Shown here: positions 27,084 through 34,972 of the stretch, piece by piece
Layout of the letters: every line of letters begins with the position of its first letter
Position numbering within the stretch: the first letter of the stretch is position 1
Origin: Acidobacteria bacterium 28-1
GTDB taxonomy: Bacteria; Acidobacteriota; Blastocatellia; Pyrinomonadales; Pyrinomonadaceae
Length of the DNA: 40,117 bases
Assembly (NCBI GenBank): GCA_002050365.1
Contig: MWYZ01000104.1
Coordinates: forward strand, 1-40,117
Reading direction: 5' to 3'
The notes under the pieces: model-generated
Told to the model about the DNA's origin: nothing
Seen by the model: only the letters and a program-made list of their open reading frames with translations
Databases searched by the model: none
Program-made: the position numbers and the translations under genes

Positions 27084-27764
27084 TCAAAAAGAGGAGCGTT
27101 GGATAAAATACCAATCGGACGTACACGCTAAAACGCCGCTCGCGTCGTAATAGCACGGACGCGCCATTGTGCCGACTCCGTCTTTGGTCGTGTAACGGAC
27201 TTTCCATTTGCTGCCCGCCGGTGAAACTCCCCGATAATAACTATTCCCCCACGCGCCGCCGTTCCACAGCCAGTTATCCCATGCATAGGTGTCTCTGGCG
27301 AGGGTAATTACCACGCCGTCCGTGTTGGTCGAGTTCATAAAAATCTCGCCGTTGGTAAATTCCGACGTATCGAGATATATATTCGTCGTGCGGCATTTGT
27401 CGCTGACGGTTGTGCCGTTTGTCCTGAAATTAACGGCGTAACTGCCATCACTCCGGCGATAGCTATATTGCGCCCAGACGCACCGATTGACGTAGCCGTA
27501 GGCATAACCGTAAGCCCAGCCGTTCGAGTCAACATATTGAATGTCCATTCGTCCCTGTCCGGTGTTGGTGTGATTATAAAGCCGTCCCATCGCGTAAGAC
27601 TGCGGTTTTGAGCGGGCATAAACATCCGTCGCGTCAACGTAGTAAGCAGTCGCCGCGTTAGCGGTTTGGAAAAATCCGAGTAGCCCCGCAACCAGGAATA
27701 CACCGAGAATGAATGCTTTTGGTTTCAATGCCAAAGTCGGCAGCAATTTTAGAAGTTTTTTCAT
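27084..27764 (-). CDS. Small secreted SH3-like domain protein of unknown role
   Basis: The 226-residue protein has a clear signal peptide (residues 1-37, FILGVFLVAGLLGFFQTANA). Residues about 40-110 look like a bacterial SH3 module: YYVDATDVYARSKPQSYAMG and then MDIQYVDSNGWAYGYAYGYV. The C-terminal part is aromatic and Gly-rich with WDNWLWNGGAWGNSYYRG. Four cysteines (in NRCVW, DKCRT, RPCYY and LACTS) could form two disulfides after export. I do not recognise a catalytic motif. An AGGAGG lies about 14 nt before the ATG, longer than usual. It precedes the 992-aa hydrolase gene and may bind the same glycan or the cell wall, which is inference. Confidence 0.7.
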   Translation of the reverse strand: MKKLLKLLPTLALKPKAFILGVFLVAGLLGFFQTANAATAYYVDATDVYARSKPQSYAMGRLYNHTNTGQGRMDIQYVDSNGWAYGYAYGYVNRCVWAQYSYRRSDGSYAVNFRTNGTTVSDKCRTTNIYLDTSEFTNGEIFMNSTNTDGVVITLARDTYAWDNWLWNGGAWGNSYYRGVSPAGSKWKVRYTTKDGVGTMARPCYYDASGVLACTSDWYFIQRSSF

Positions 27765-27820
27765 AGTTTTTTATTTTTCCTCCTGAGTTATTGTCCGGTG
27801 ATTTTTATAGTTTAAACATT

Positions 27821-27835
27821 ATTGGAAATACCAAT
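27821..27835. promoter_or_regulatory. ATTGG-N5-CCAAT palindrome, candidate operator
   Basis: A perfect 5-bp inverted repeat sits about 57-71 bp upstream of the SH3-like gene ATG, overlapping its likely promoter. The half-sites resemble those of UxuR/ExuR-type GntR operators, but the spacer is longer (5 rather than about 2), so the assignment is speculative. Confidence 0.3.
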
Positions 27836-27851
27836 CATAAGAAACGCTGTC

Positions 27852-27931
27852 CGCGAAAAATGCGAATTACACTAAAATTAAAGCAAAAAGATTGGGCTTT
27901 TTTCGATTTCGCCTATTTCGCGTTTTTCGCG
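27852..27931. repeat. CGCGAAAAA-type inverted repeat pair without a gene inside
   Basis: CGCGAAAAATGCGAA (27852-27866) and TTCGCGTTTTTCGCG (27917-27931) are complementary at 14 of 15 positions, 50 bp apart. The right arm continues with further ATTTCGC units. The arrangement resembles the purine-rich inverted pairs at 19.0 kb and 34.5-34.9 kb. Confidence 0.6.
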
Positions 27932-27978
27932 GGCAAATATTTCTTTTTTCCGATAATGTCTTTTGTTATTACTCGCAA

Positions 27979-28001
27979 GGTTTCGGAAGCATTCCGAAAC
28001 C
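27979..28001. repeat. Perfect 10-bp-stem hairpin
   Basis: GGTTTCGGAA (27979-27988) pairs with TTCCGAAACC (27992-28001) around a 3-nt loop. It is about 100 bp downstream of TonB receptor 2. No T-run follows, so it is not a classical terminator. Confidence 0.65.
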
Positions 28002-28026
28002 CGGCAAAGTATCGAAGTAAACGAGT

Positions 28027-28065
28027 GGTCAGTTTAAGCAGACCATATTCGTCTGCTGGTTGACC
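28027..28065. repeat. Imperfect hairpin downstream of TonB receptor 2
   Basis: GGTCA...GCAGAC pairs with GTCTGC...TGACC around a CATATTC loop, with an internal mismatch. It begins 39 bp after the receptor stop and may cap the transcript 3' end. Confidence 0.5.
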
Positions 28066-28103
28066 AACTTTCGCTATTTTTCCGGTTCTTAAATCGGAAA
28101 TTA

Positions 28104-31100
28104 TTAAAACAAAAATCGCAGTCCGAAACGAATCTGGCGTTCGCCGAAAGTGCTGGTTGATTGTCCGAAACTACTCGTCGAACTGAAAAGGTTCGTCGTC
28201 GAGCTAGGGTTGAAAGTGCCGCTCGGTTCGTTAAAATGCGGCGAATTGGTTACATTAAAGGCTGTCATTTGCGCTTGCAGTCTGAACCGTTCGCCAAACG
28301 AAAACGTCCGCGCCAATGTTGCGTTGTAGTTAATATAATGCGGTCCGCGTAAGCTATTGCGCCCGACGTTTCCGAAAGTTCCCGGCGCGGGATTAACGAA
28401 AACGTCTCGATCGAAATATTGTTGTCCGGGTCCAAGACCGCCCAAAATTCGCACCGGACCAGTTTGATTCGGTCGGTTGAAATTAATACCGCTGGTGACA
28501 GTTCCCGCTGCAGTTGAGCCGAGAATGTCCACCGGCGTTCCGGTTCGCGCCGCAAAGATACCGCTCAGGGTAAATCCGCCAAGCAGCCCGCGCCACCGCA
28601 GACCGTTTTCATCGAATAATCTTCCGCCCTTGCCGAAGGGACGAATAACATGACTGATAACTAAGTTATGCTTGCGGTCAAAGTCAGACGGACCGCGATT
28701 GCTGTCAATATCAAGGAAATTTCTGACCGAGAAAGCGCTTGTGTAATCAGTCGAACGGCTTAGTGTATAAGCAACGGTAATTCTGCCGCCAATCTGTTTG
28801 AATCGCTTGTCAACCCGCGCCTGCAGCGAATGATACGAGTTACTCAGCATAAAATCCGACAAAAGCACGTCAACAGTTCGCCCGTAAAGTCGGTTAAACG
28901 GACGGTCGGCAACCGTTCCGCCCGGTCCGAAACCATTAAGATTTTGCGTTCCGGGCAAGCGCGTGCCGCGCGAGCCGACATAGCCAACCGATGTCACAAA
29001 TCCGAATAAATCACGCTCAACCGTAAAGTTATACGATTGAATATAACCGCGTTTGGCATTCGGATTAACCGCGCCGACAACCACATTTCCCGGCGGCGTA
29101 ACGACGCCGCTAGTCAAATCAATAATTTGCGCGGGGGGAATTCCGGTCGAGAGCGTAATTGTATTTCCGGCAGCAACAGGGGCAACATTTGTGTTAGTTC
29201 CGGCGAACGATACATTAATCTGGCTGCCGTAATTTTGATTTGCCAATGTGTTCACCGTAATCGGCACATAACTGACGCCGTAGCCGGTGCGGATGACGGT
29301 TTTATCGTCAAGACGATAGGCAATGCCGAGGCGCGGCGCGAAATTTGTGTATTGCGTTTTGATATTTATTCGGTCGTCATTCGGGCCAAAACCGCTGATG
29401 AGAGCTTTATTAGTCGCCGGGTCATAATACGATTGGTCGCCGGGATTAATGCCACTCGGATACGGATAAATTTCATAACGCAAGCCATAGTTGACGGTTA
29501 ATTTAGGGTTAACCTGCCAGCGATCCTGCGCGAAAAAGAAATACTGCGGCGTAATATAGCCTCCGAGGTTGACGACCGTTGTGCGCTCTACTGCTTGCGG
29601 CAACCCGAGCAAAAACGCGGCAAGCCCATTGACCGCGGAAGTGCCTGTACCGCTTCTGGCTGTTAAGCCTCCGCTAAAAGTAAATTGACCGCGCGGGTTA
29701 CCCGTTGCCTGTTGTTTATCGAGCCTCAATTTTCTAATGTCAGCGCCGAAACGGATGGTGTGGTTGCCGGCGATGCGCGTCCAATTATTAACTATGTTGT
29801 AACTGCTTTCTTTAATATCAAACGGAAGAGTTCCGAGGATACCGAGAGTTTCATAACCGGTGCCAGTTATGCGCGGAATTCCGTTACTGCTGAAAAAGTC
29901 GCCCAGATTGATTCCGGGAATACCAAAGGTGGTTGCGAGATTTTCTTCCGACGGAACATCTCCCGAAATGTGAACCCGCACGTAGCCGAAACGGAATTCG
30001 GTAATCAATTTTGGAGAAAATACGTGAGTTACATTAGCCGAGACGCTCTGATTTTTGCCCGGACCGGTTGACGCTGTGGTGCTGCCGGGGGTTGACGGCG
30101 GTCCGCCAAGAGCGCCGAATAAAGGCAAGTCGGAGGTAAATGATTTGAAAAAGCTGTAACGCACAAATGCAGTGGTCGCTTCGCTGAAATTATGATTGAC
30201 TTTTATATCGAACGAATTGCGGTCTTGAATAAGGGAACCGCTCGCTTCGTAATTATTGATTAGTCCGGGGAGATTAGGCAGAGGCAGCCTTGCTAAAATG
30301 GCTCTCGCCGCCGGATTAATTCGATTTTGCGGAATGATGTTTCCGGCAAACTGAGGACGACTGGAGGGAGTAGCTTGTCCGTTTACGCCGGGGTCATAAA
30401 TTAAGGCTGAACTTGAAGAAAAATCGCCGTTGCGATATGCGGCAATCGGAACGGAGAGCAAAACATTTTGTCCGACTCGGTTACGCACGCCTTGATAGTC
30501 GCCGAAAAAGAATGTCTTATCTTTTATAATCGGACCGCCAAACGTAAAACCGAACTGGTTTAAATTGGTATTCGGCTGCGCTCTCGTCGAAATGGCATTT
30601 TTAGCTTTGAAAGCGCTGTTCGTATTATATGCAAACAGGCTGCCTCTGAATCTGTTTGTTCCCGATTTGATTTGGACGTTGATAACGCCGCCCGCCGCGC
30701 GACCTTGTTCGGCATCGTAAGCGTTTGTCGAAACGTCAACCACTTGAATGGCTTCCGGCGGCGGCACAATCGCGGTTTGCGAGATGACATTCGTTTGATT
30801 GTTAATCGTTCCGTCGAGTTGAAAATTGTTGTAGCGTTCGTTTTGCCCGTTGATGCGATTAGTCGTCGAGCCATTCGGATTACCGAAAGCCGAACCGACC
30901 GATGCCGCTTCCGTTACGCCCGGTGAAATATCAAGCACACTTTGATAATTTCGGTCAACCGAAAGCGGTAATTCTTCAACCTGTTCGCTGGTAATTTGCG
31001 TACTGACATCGGCGCGGTCGGTTTTTAGTTGAACCTGTTCTTCTTCGACCTGGACGATTTCCGATATTGCGCCCGCCTCGAGTGTCGTATCCACACGAAC

Positions 31101-31412
31101 CGTTGTATTAATGGCAACTTCGACGTTCTCACGAATAAACTTCTTGAAATTCGCCTGTTCAATCTCTACACGATAAATTCCCGGTTCAACGCTGCCGATC
31201 GAATAATTGCCTTCGCCATTGGTGGTTATTTCGCGCGTTGTGCCGCGGCTGACTTCGGTTACTACAACGCGCGCGCCGGGAACGACCGCTCCGGCACTGT
31301 CTTCGACGTGACCGACCAAGGAGCCGGTAACTGTTTGGGCTGCGACTGAAAGTGTAAAGACTGCCGACAAGCAAACTGTAAAAATGAAAAATCGGTAAAC
31401 AAAATGTTTCAT
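28104..31412 (-). CDS. TonB-dependent receptor with carboxypeptidase-regulatory-like domain (receptor 2)
   Basis: This outer-membrane receptor has 1102 residues from ATG 31412. That start is chosen over 31439 because GGAGG lies 6 nt before it and a signal peptide follows (FFIFTVCLSAVFTLSVAAQ). Residues about 25-105 are the regulatory-like sandwich (GHVEDSAGAVVPGARVVVTE). The plug has LPLSVDRNYQSVLDISPG and NRINGQNERYNNFQLDGTINN. The barrel ends RQIRFGLRFLF. It shares architecture with receptor 1 but is clearly divergent, suggesting a different ligand. It lies directly downstream of the ROK regulator gene (about 105 bp) and upstream of the hydrolase genes, so it probably heads the extracellular degradation unit. 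Confidence 0.9.
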   Translation of the reverse strand: MKHFVYRFFIFTVCLSAVFTLSVAAQTVTGSLVGHVEDSAGAVVPGARVVVTEVSRGTTREITTNGEGNYSIGSVEPGIYRVEIEQANFKKFIRENVEVAINTTVRVDTTLEAGAISEIVQVEEEQVQLKTDRADVSTQITSEQVEELPLSVDRNYQSVLDISPGVTEAASVGSAFGNPNGSTTNRINGQNERYNNFQLDGTINNQTNVISQTAIVPPPEAIQVVDVSTNAYDAEQGRAAGGVINVQIKSGTNRFRGSLFAYNTNSAFKAKNAISTRAQPNTNLNQFGFTFGGPIIKDKTFFFGDYQGVRNRVGQNVLLSVPIAAYRNGDFSSSSALIYDPGVNGQATPSSRPQFAGNIIPQNRINPAARAILARLPLPNLPGLINNYEASGSLIQDRNSFDIKVNHNFSEATTAFVRYSFFKSFTSDLPLFGALGGPPSTPGSTTASTGPGKNQSVSANVTHVFSPKLITEFRFGYVRVHISGDVPSEENLATTFGIPGINLGDFFSSNGIPRITGTGYETLGILGTLPFDIKESSYNIVNNWTRIAGNHTIRFGADIRKLRLDKQQATGNPRGQFTFSGGLTARSGTGTSAVNGLAAFLLGLPQAVERTTVVNLGGYITPQYFFFAQDRWQVNPKLTVNYGLRYEIYPYPSGINPGDQSYYDPATNKALISGFGPNDDRINIKTQYTNFAPRLGIAYRLDDKTVIRTGYGVSYVPITVNTLANQNYGSQINVSFAGTNTNVAPVAAGNTITLSTGIPPAQIIDLTSGVVTPPGNVVVGAVNPNAKRGYIQSYNFTVERDLFGFVTSVGYVGSRGTRLPGTQNLNGFGPGGTVADRPFNRLYGRTVDVLLSDFMLSNSYHSLQARVDKRFKQIGGRITVAYTLSRSTDYTSAFSVRNFLDIDSNRGPSDFDRKHNLVISHVIRPFGKGGRLFDENGLRWRGLLGGFTLSGIFAARTGTPVDILGSTAAGTVTSGINFNRPNQTGPVRILGGLGPGQQYFDRDVFVNPAPGTFGNVGRNSLRGPHYINYNATLARTFSFGERFRLQAQMTAFNVTNSPHFNEPSGTFNPSSTTNLFSSTSSFGQSTSTFGERQIRFGLRFLF

Positions 31413-31517
31413 AAAAAGCCTCCGTAAATTTTCTGACAAGCAAATTTTTGCATTTAGTTCAAGGTCACAACAAAATCTCTAAAGAAATGTTTCTAATGCT
31501 TTTTAGTTCAAAAAAAG

Positions 31518-32735
31518 TTAAGCGGTTAGGGGTGCGCCAAAGTGTTTTTGTAAAATTAGGGCCACACTTCCGCGTAGTCTCGGCTGCAAATTGTCTTCAG
31601 CCGGAACGATTCGCGTCAGTAAAGCTGGCTTTTGAAGCCGCGTATCTAGAACGTTTTTAATAATTGGTTCGATTTTCTTCCAGGCACGGGTAACTTCGCC
31701 GATTAGAACAATCATACTCGGCGCCATTCCGCTTGTCAGCATTGCCAATCCGATGCCGAGATAATGTCCCATTCTTTCAATTGTCTCCACCGCTTTGGCA
31801 TCGCCCTGTTCTGAAAGATGCAGAATGTCGTCAAAACTCGGTTTATCGCACTCAAACTGTTTATTTTGCCTTTTCGAACCCGCGCCCGACGTTACGTTTA
31901 CATAATCGTTAATGGCTGCGGTATTTGAGGCGTAAACTTCCCAGCAACCGCGGTTGCCGCATTTACAAAGCGGACCAGTTTCGTTAATGGAGACATGACC
32001 GAATTCTCCTGCCACTCCCCTCGCGCCGCGCATTAGTTGTCCGTTGCTAATGATTCCAGTTCCGATGCCTTCGGAAACGGTAACGGCAATTAAATCTTGA
32101 ATGCCGTCGGAACGCCGGTCAAACCAGATTTCCGCTAAAGCGCAGGCGTTTGCAGCGTTCTCGATTTCGACTAGAAGTCCGGTTGCTCGTTCCAACGGAG
32201 TTTGTAGATCAACGTCGCCCCAACCCAAATTAGGGGCAAAAACGAGTTTTTTGGAAACCGAATCCACGCGCCCCGGCATACTGACTCCGATTCCCTCGAA
32301 ATAAACGTCCGGGTAAAGTTTTATAAACGCTTGCAGACGGCGGGTTAAATCTTCAATAAAAACATCTGCGTCCGCATTGGTCGGAAAGGATTCATGCGCG
32401 ATAAATTGAGCGTTAAGATTAGCTAGCGCGATGGTTGTATTAGTCGGACGAACGTTGACTCCGACGATTCGGGTACTTTCCACATTGAGATGCAAAAATC
32501 TTGGTTTACGACCGCGCGGCAAGTGTCCAAGTGCGCCCTGTGTTATCCATTTTTCGGTCAGTAATTGTTCGGTGATTAATGAAATAGTACTGCGTTGTAA
32601 TCCCGAAAGACGCGCTAAATCAGCCCGTGAAACTGGTTGGCGCGTGCGAATAAGATCAAGAATAATTCGGCGATTAATACTGCGCACCGTGTCGTTGGTT
32701 GCAACAATAAAACTGGTCAAATCAATTTTTCGCAT
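31518..32735 (-). CDS. ROK-family transcriptional regulator (NagC/XylR type)
   Basis: This sugar-responsive DNA-binding repressor has 405 residues. The N-terminal winged helix-turn-helix (about 20-80) has VSRADLARLSGLQRSTISLI and a wing GRKPRFLHL. The ROK fold follows, with VGVNVRPTNTTIALAN, then GARGVAGEFGHVS and the zinc-binding CKCGNRGCWE. The catalytic-type residues of ROK kinases are partly present, but the added helix-turn-helix makes it a regulator. It is the first gene of the polysaccharide region in transcription order and has a strong sigma-70 promoter at 32785-32814 with an operator candidate overlapping the -10, suggesting autoregulation. The inducer is probably a sugar or uronate, but this is inference. 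Confidence 0.9.
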   Translation of the reverse strand: MRKIDLTSFIVATNDTVRSINRRIILDLIRTRQPVSRADLARLSGLQRSTISLITEQLLTEKWITQGALGHLPRGRKPRFLHLNVESTRIVGVNVRPTNTTIALANLNAQFIAHESFPTNADADVFIEDLTRRLQAFIKLYPDVYFEGIGVSMPGRVDSVSKKLVFAPNLGWGDVDLQTPLERATGLLVEIENAANACALAEIWFDRRSDGIQDLIAVTVSEGIGTGIISNGQLMRGARGVAGEFGHVSINETGPLCKCGNRGCWEVYASNTAAINDYVNVTSGAGSKRQNKQFECDKPSFDDILHLSEQGDAKAVETIERMGHYLGIGLAMLTSGMAPSMIVLIGEVTRAWKKIEPIIKNVLDTRLQKPALLTRIVPAEDNLQPRLRGSVALILQKHFGAPLTA

Positions 32736-32782
32736 TTATAAAACATTTAATTACAGGAGGTAATAAAATTTGTTTGAGGTGC

Positions 32783-32801
32783 GAATTATATGTCTGATTA
32801 T
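32783..32801. promoter_or_regulatory. Candidate operator overlapping the ROK gene -10
   Basis: On the minus strand it reads ATAATCAGACATATAATTC, a 16/19 match to the site before TonB receptor 1 (6971-6989). It overlaps the -10 hexamer, a natural place for autorepression. Confidence 0.4.
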
Positions 32802-32814
32802 ATCTTCTAGTCAA
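32785..32814 (-). promoter_or_regulatory. Sigma-70 promoter of the ROK regulator gene
   Basis: The minus strand carries TTGACT (-35, 32809-32814), an 18-bp spacer and a perfect TATAAT (-10, 32785-32790). The predicted start is about 40 bp before the ATG at 32735. Confidence 0.7.
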
Positions 32815-33160
32815 GAGGAGAACTTTGAAGCCTCGCCGATGTATTGAATTTGTTTCTTTCCGTTACGAATTATCGGGTAAATTTCACGCGGCTGTAGTTC
32901 GTCAGACAAATGTTTTACACCTTACAGAAAAGATTTTCAGCAATCTGCTCTTGTGAAACATGCCGCTTTTCGTATGTATCAAGATTATCAACTTTAATTC
33001 TTCGACTGTTCACGGAAGTTTCCACGCCTTTTGGACATCTTCGACAGCTTGCTCCTGCGCATCGCTTAGCGTTAATTCAATTATTGTTTTCGGCTCGACC
33101 AAAAAAGACAGTTTTTTATTGATTGTTTCACGCTCAATTTCGATACGTTGAATTTCGATT

Positions 33161-34429
33161 TCATATAAATTGAGTTTTTTCCAGATATTTTGTTTTGGTA
33201 TTAGACAAACGGCGGCTTCCGAGCAACAAGCAAATTGCCGAGAACAGACAGGAAATCGGACATACAAGCAGTGCGTAACGCATCATTTGCGGATTAGCAG
33301 TTGCGCCGAATTTATCATTCAAAAAACCGATAAGATTAGAGCCAATAAGATATGCCGCGATATTAACCGAGAAAAAATAAATTGCAATCGCAAGCCCGCG
33401 CAAATTTACGCCAGCAATCTCCGTAACATCTGCCGCCGCCGCGCCGAGCCACGCTAAAGCCGCGAAAAGAAGAAGGAAATTGGCAAGTAAAATGAAAATA
33501 AAATTGTCGGTAAAAATCAACAGAAGCCAACACGGAATAGAAAAGAGCGATAAAAGCGAGCCGTAAAACATTCGTCCGCCTTTATTTTTTCGACGAAACC
33601 AATCGGCAATCGCTCCGCCGAAAATGGTCGCCGGAATGCCCGCGCTTAAGGTTAAAATACCGCCCCAAAATCCGATGTTCGCTAAATCAAACCCGTGCAG
33701 CCGCGAATAAAATGTCGCGCCCCAAATCGAAAGATTATTCGTCGCCAGTCCGAGAAGAGCGTAACCCAAACACAGCAGAACGAACGGTTTATTCGACAGC
33801 AGTTTGCGCCAATCCGCGCTTGAGTGATTTGTTTCGGCGTCGGGAACATTTATTAGACGCGGCGGCTCGCGCAAAAAGAAAACTAAGAGGGCAAATAAAA
33901 TACCCGGAAAACCGACAATCAAAAACGCCGACCGCCAACCGTAACCGCTCAACGCGCCGCCGAGCAGCGCGGCAAGTCCCGCGCCGATGGCAATGCCCAT
34001 CGAGTAAATACTCGTAACGGTCGCGCGTTTCGTCGGCGGAAAATAATCGGACAAAAGGGAAATCGCCGCCGGACCGAGCGTCGCTTCGCCGACACCGACA
34101 CCAACGCGACATAAAAAAAGCGTCCAAAAACCATCGGCAAACGCCGTCAATCCCGAAAATAAACTCCAAACCGCCACGCCAACCGCAATCAATTTTGTCC
34201 GCGAACCTCTGTCCGCCATTCGCCCAGATGGTATACCCAAAACCGTGTAAAAAATAACAAACGAAGTCGAACCCAACAGCGCGAGTTGCGTGTCGGAGAA
34301 CGCCATTTCTTTTTTGATAAACGGAAAGAGGATATAGATTATCGTCCGGTCGAGAAAGTTTAAAATATAGACGAACATCAACAGCGCAAGTGCGTAAATT
34401 GCATAAGCGGATGTTTTCTCTTCTTTCAT
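33161..34429 (-). CDS. Spinster-type MFS transporter
   Basis: This 12-helix inner-membrane carrier has 422 residues from ATG 34429; an in-frame alternative at 34447 adds six residues. It shows FVYILNFLDRTIIYILFPFI in helix 1, the MFS loop GIPSGRMADRGSRTKLIAVG, then FLCRVGVGVGEATLGPAAISLLSDYFPP and FGGAIADWFRRKNKGGR. This pattern is typical of the spinster subgroup, whose substrates include lipids, sphingolipid-like molecules and sugars; bacterial members are mostly uncharacterised. It is the last gene of the acyl-metabolism group on the minus strand, separated from the four-helix-bundle gene by a heptad repeat. The substrate is unknown. Confidence 0.83.
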   Translation of the reverse strand: MKEEKTSAYAIYALALLMFVYILNFLDRTIIYILFPFIKKEMAFSDTQLALLGSTSFVIFYTVLGIPSGRMADRGSRTKLIAVGVAVWSLFSGLTAFADGFWTLFLCRVGVGVGEATLGPAAISLLSDYFPPTKRATVTSIYSMGIAIGAGLAALLGGALSGYGWRSAFLIVGFPGILFALLVFFLREPPRLINVPDAETNHSSADWRKLLSNKPFVLLCLGYALLGLATNNLSIWGATFYSRLHGFDLANIGFWGGILTLSAGIPATIFGGAIADWFRRKNKGGRMFYGSLLSLFSIPCWLLLIFTDNFIFILLANFLLLFAALAWLGAAAADVTEIAGVNLRGLAIAIYFFSVNIAAYLIGSNLIGFLNDKFGATANPQMMRYALLVCPISCLFSAICLLLGSRRLSNTKTKYLEKTQFI

Positions 34430-34453
34430 AAGCAATTTACAAGGCAAATTTAT

Positions 34454-34484
34454 AAGGCAAAAGGAAAAAGGTAAAAGGCAAAAA
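34454..34484. repeat. Left arm of inverted heptanucleotide repeats
   Basis: Four tandem heptads of the form AAGGNAA read left to right (AAGGCAA, AAGGAAA, AAGGTAA, AAGGCAA). They are the inverted counterpart of 34892-34920 with one clear mismatch, and they bracket the four-helix-bundle gene. Confidence 0.75.
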
Positions 34485-34495
34485 TTTTTCGTTAA

Positions 34496-34891
34496 TCAAA
34501 CTTCTTTCTTTGCCGAAATTATTATCGAGCCGATTATTTTGCCGATTTCCGATGATTCGCCAATCAATTCTTCAATACCCGATTTAACTTTCTCTTCAAA
34601 ATTATTGGTTGCCAAAATCAGCCTCAACCAGTAATCTGCCGCCCTGATTTCTTTTAAGGAAATGGCATTTTTGCTGATAAAATCAGGTTTGCTTTGTCCT
34701 GCCTGCGCTTCTTCTAAATTTGCGCCGACCGACGTTCCCGCTTTCAATAACTGAATTATTAAAGTCTTACTGACTTTTGTATCTTTTTCCAAATATTGGC
34801 AAAGTTTGACGATTCTCACAGCGAAAGCAAAAATTCTTTCCCTAATATCTTTAATTCTCGGCTCGCCCTTAAATTCGGAATCTTTATTCAT
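34496..34891 (-). CDS. Four-helix-bundle protein (23S rRNA IVS-protein family)
   Basis: The 131-residue all-helical protein matches the four-helix-bundle family first seen inside intervening sequences of 23S rRNA genes. Visible signatures are FAFAVRIVKLCQYLEK, LIIQLLKAGTSVGANLEEAQ, ISLKEIRAADYWLRLI and the Glu/Lys-rich C-terminal helix. Related proteins include the Avd accessory factor of diversity-generating retroelements, but no reverse transcriptase is present here. The gene is bracketed by inverted heptad repeats. The right arm runs up to its ATG and supplies several AAGG elements that could serve as ribosome-binding sites. The cassette sits between the MaoC gene and the MFS gene, looks like an insertion, and probably has nothing to do with acyl metabolism. 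Molecular function is unknown. Confidence 0.85.
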   Translation of the reverse strand: MNKDSEFKGEPRIKDIRERIFAFAVRIVKLCQYLEKDTKVSKTLIIQLLKAGTSVGANLEEAQAGQSKPDFISKNAISLKEIRAADYWLRLILATNNFEEKVKSGIEELIGESSEIGKIIGSIIISAKKEV

Positions 34892-34920
34892 TTTGCCTTT
34901 TACCTTTTGCCTTTTGCCTT
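34892..34920. repeat. Right arm of inverted heptanucleotide repeats
   Basis: Read on the minus strand, four heptads (AAGGCAA, AAGGCAA, AAGGTAA, AAGGCAA) run directly into the four-helix-bundle ATG. They mirror the arm at 34454-34484. Confidence 0.75.
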
Positions 34921-34972
34921 GATTATGGTTTTACCATAATCTTTTTGCCTTGATTATGGTAAAACCATAATC
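34921..34972. repeat. Doublet of inverted palindromes (REP-like)
   Basis: Positions 34921-34941 and 34952-34972 each form a hairpin with stem GATTATGGT/ACCATAATC. Their loops are TTT and AAA, so each is the exact reverse complement of the other, with 10 nt between. The second palindrome encodes the last residues and stop codon of the MaoC-like gene. Confidence 0.75.

Larger units (their letters stand above)
27765..28103. other. 339-bp gene-free gap rich in inverted repeats
   Basis: The gap between the stop of TonB receptor 2 and the SH3-like gene holds no credible gene. From right to left it contains two hairpins (28027-28065 and 27979-28001), a widely spaced inverted repeat (27852-27931), a small ATTGG-N5-CCAAT palindrome (27821-27835) and a possible TATAAA -10 for the SH3-like gene. 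Confidence 0.7.
32736..33160. other. 425-bp gap between the MFS carrier and the ROK regulator gene
   Basis: It holds the ROK promoter (32785-32814), an operator candidate (32783-32801) and another GTCAGACA core at 32901-32908. The rest is AT-rich with no gene I trust. An open frame overlapping the MFS 3' end lacks a good start. Confidence 0.6.

Noticed and set aside
31453..31511. TTTAGTTCAA direct repeat (31453-31462 and 31502-31511) between the ROK gene and TonB receptor 2
   Set aside because: Only ten bases, one copy just beyond the ROK stop codon; too short and AT-rich to claim as an operator.
33010..33267. Minus-strand open frame of about 85 codons overlapping the end of the MFS gene
   Set aside because: It starts inside the MFS coding sequence, has no good start or ribosome-binding site, and resembles no family I know; its C-terminal half looks protein-like but is not convincing.
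34496..34891. Diversity-generating retroelement accessory (Avd) reading of the four-helix-bundle gene
   Set aside because: No reverse transcriptase, template repeat or variable repeat is visible nearby.
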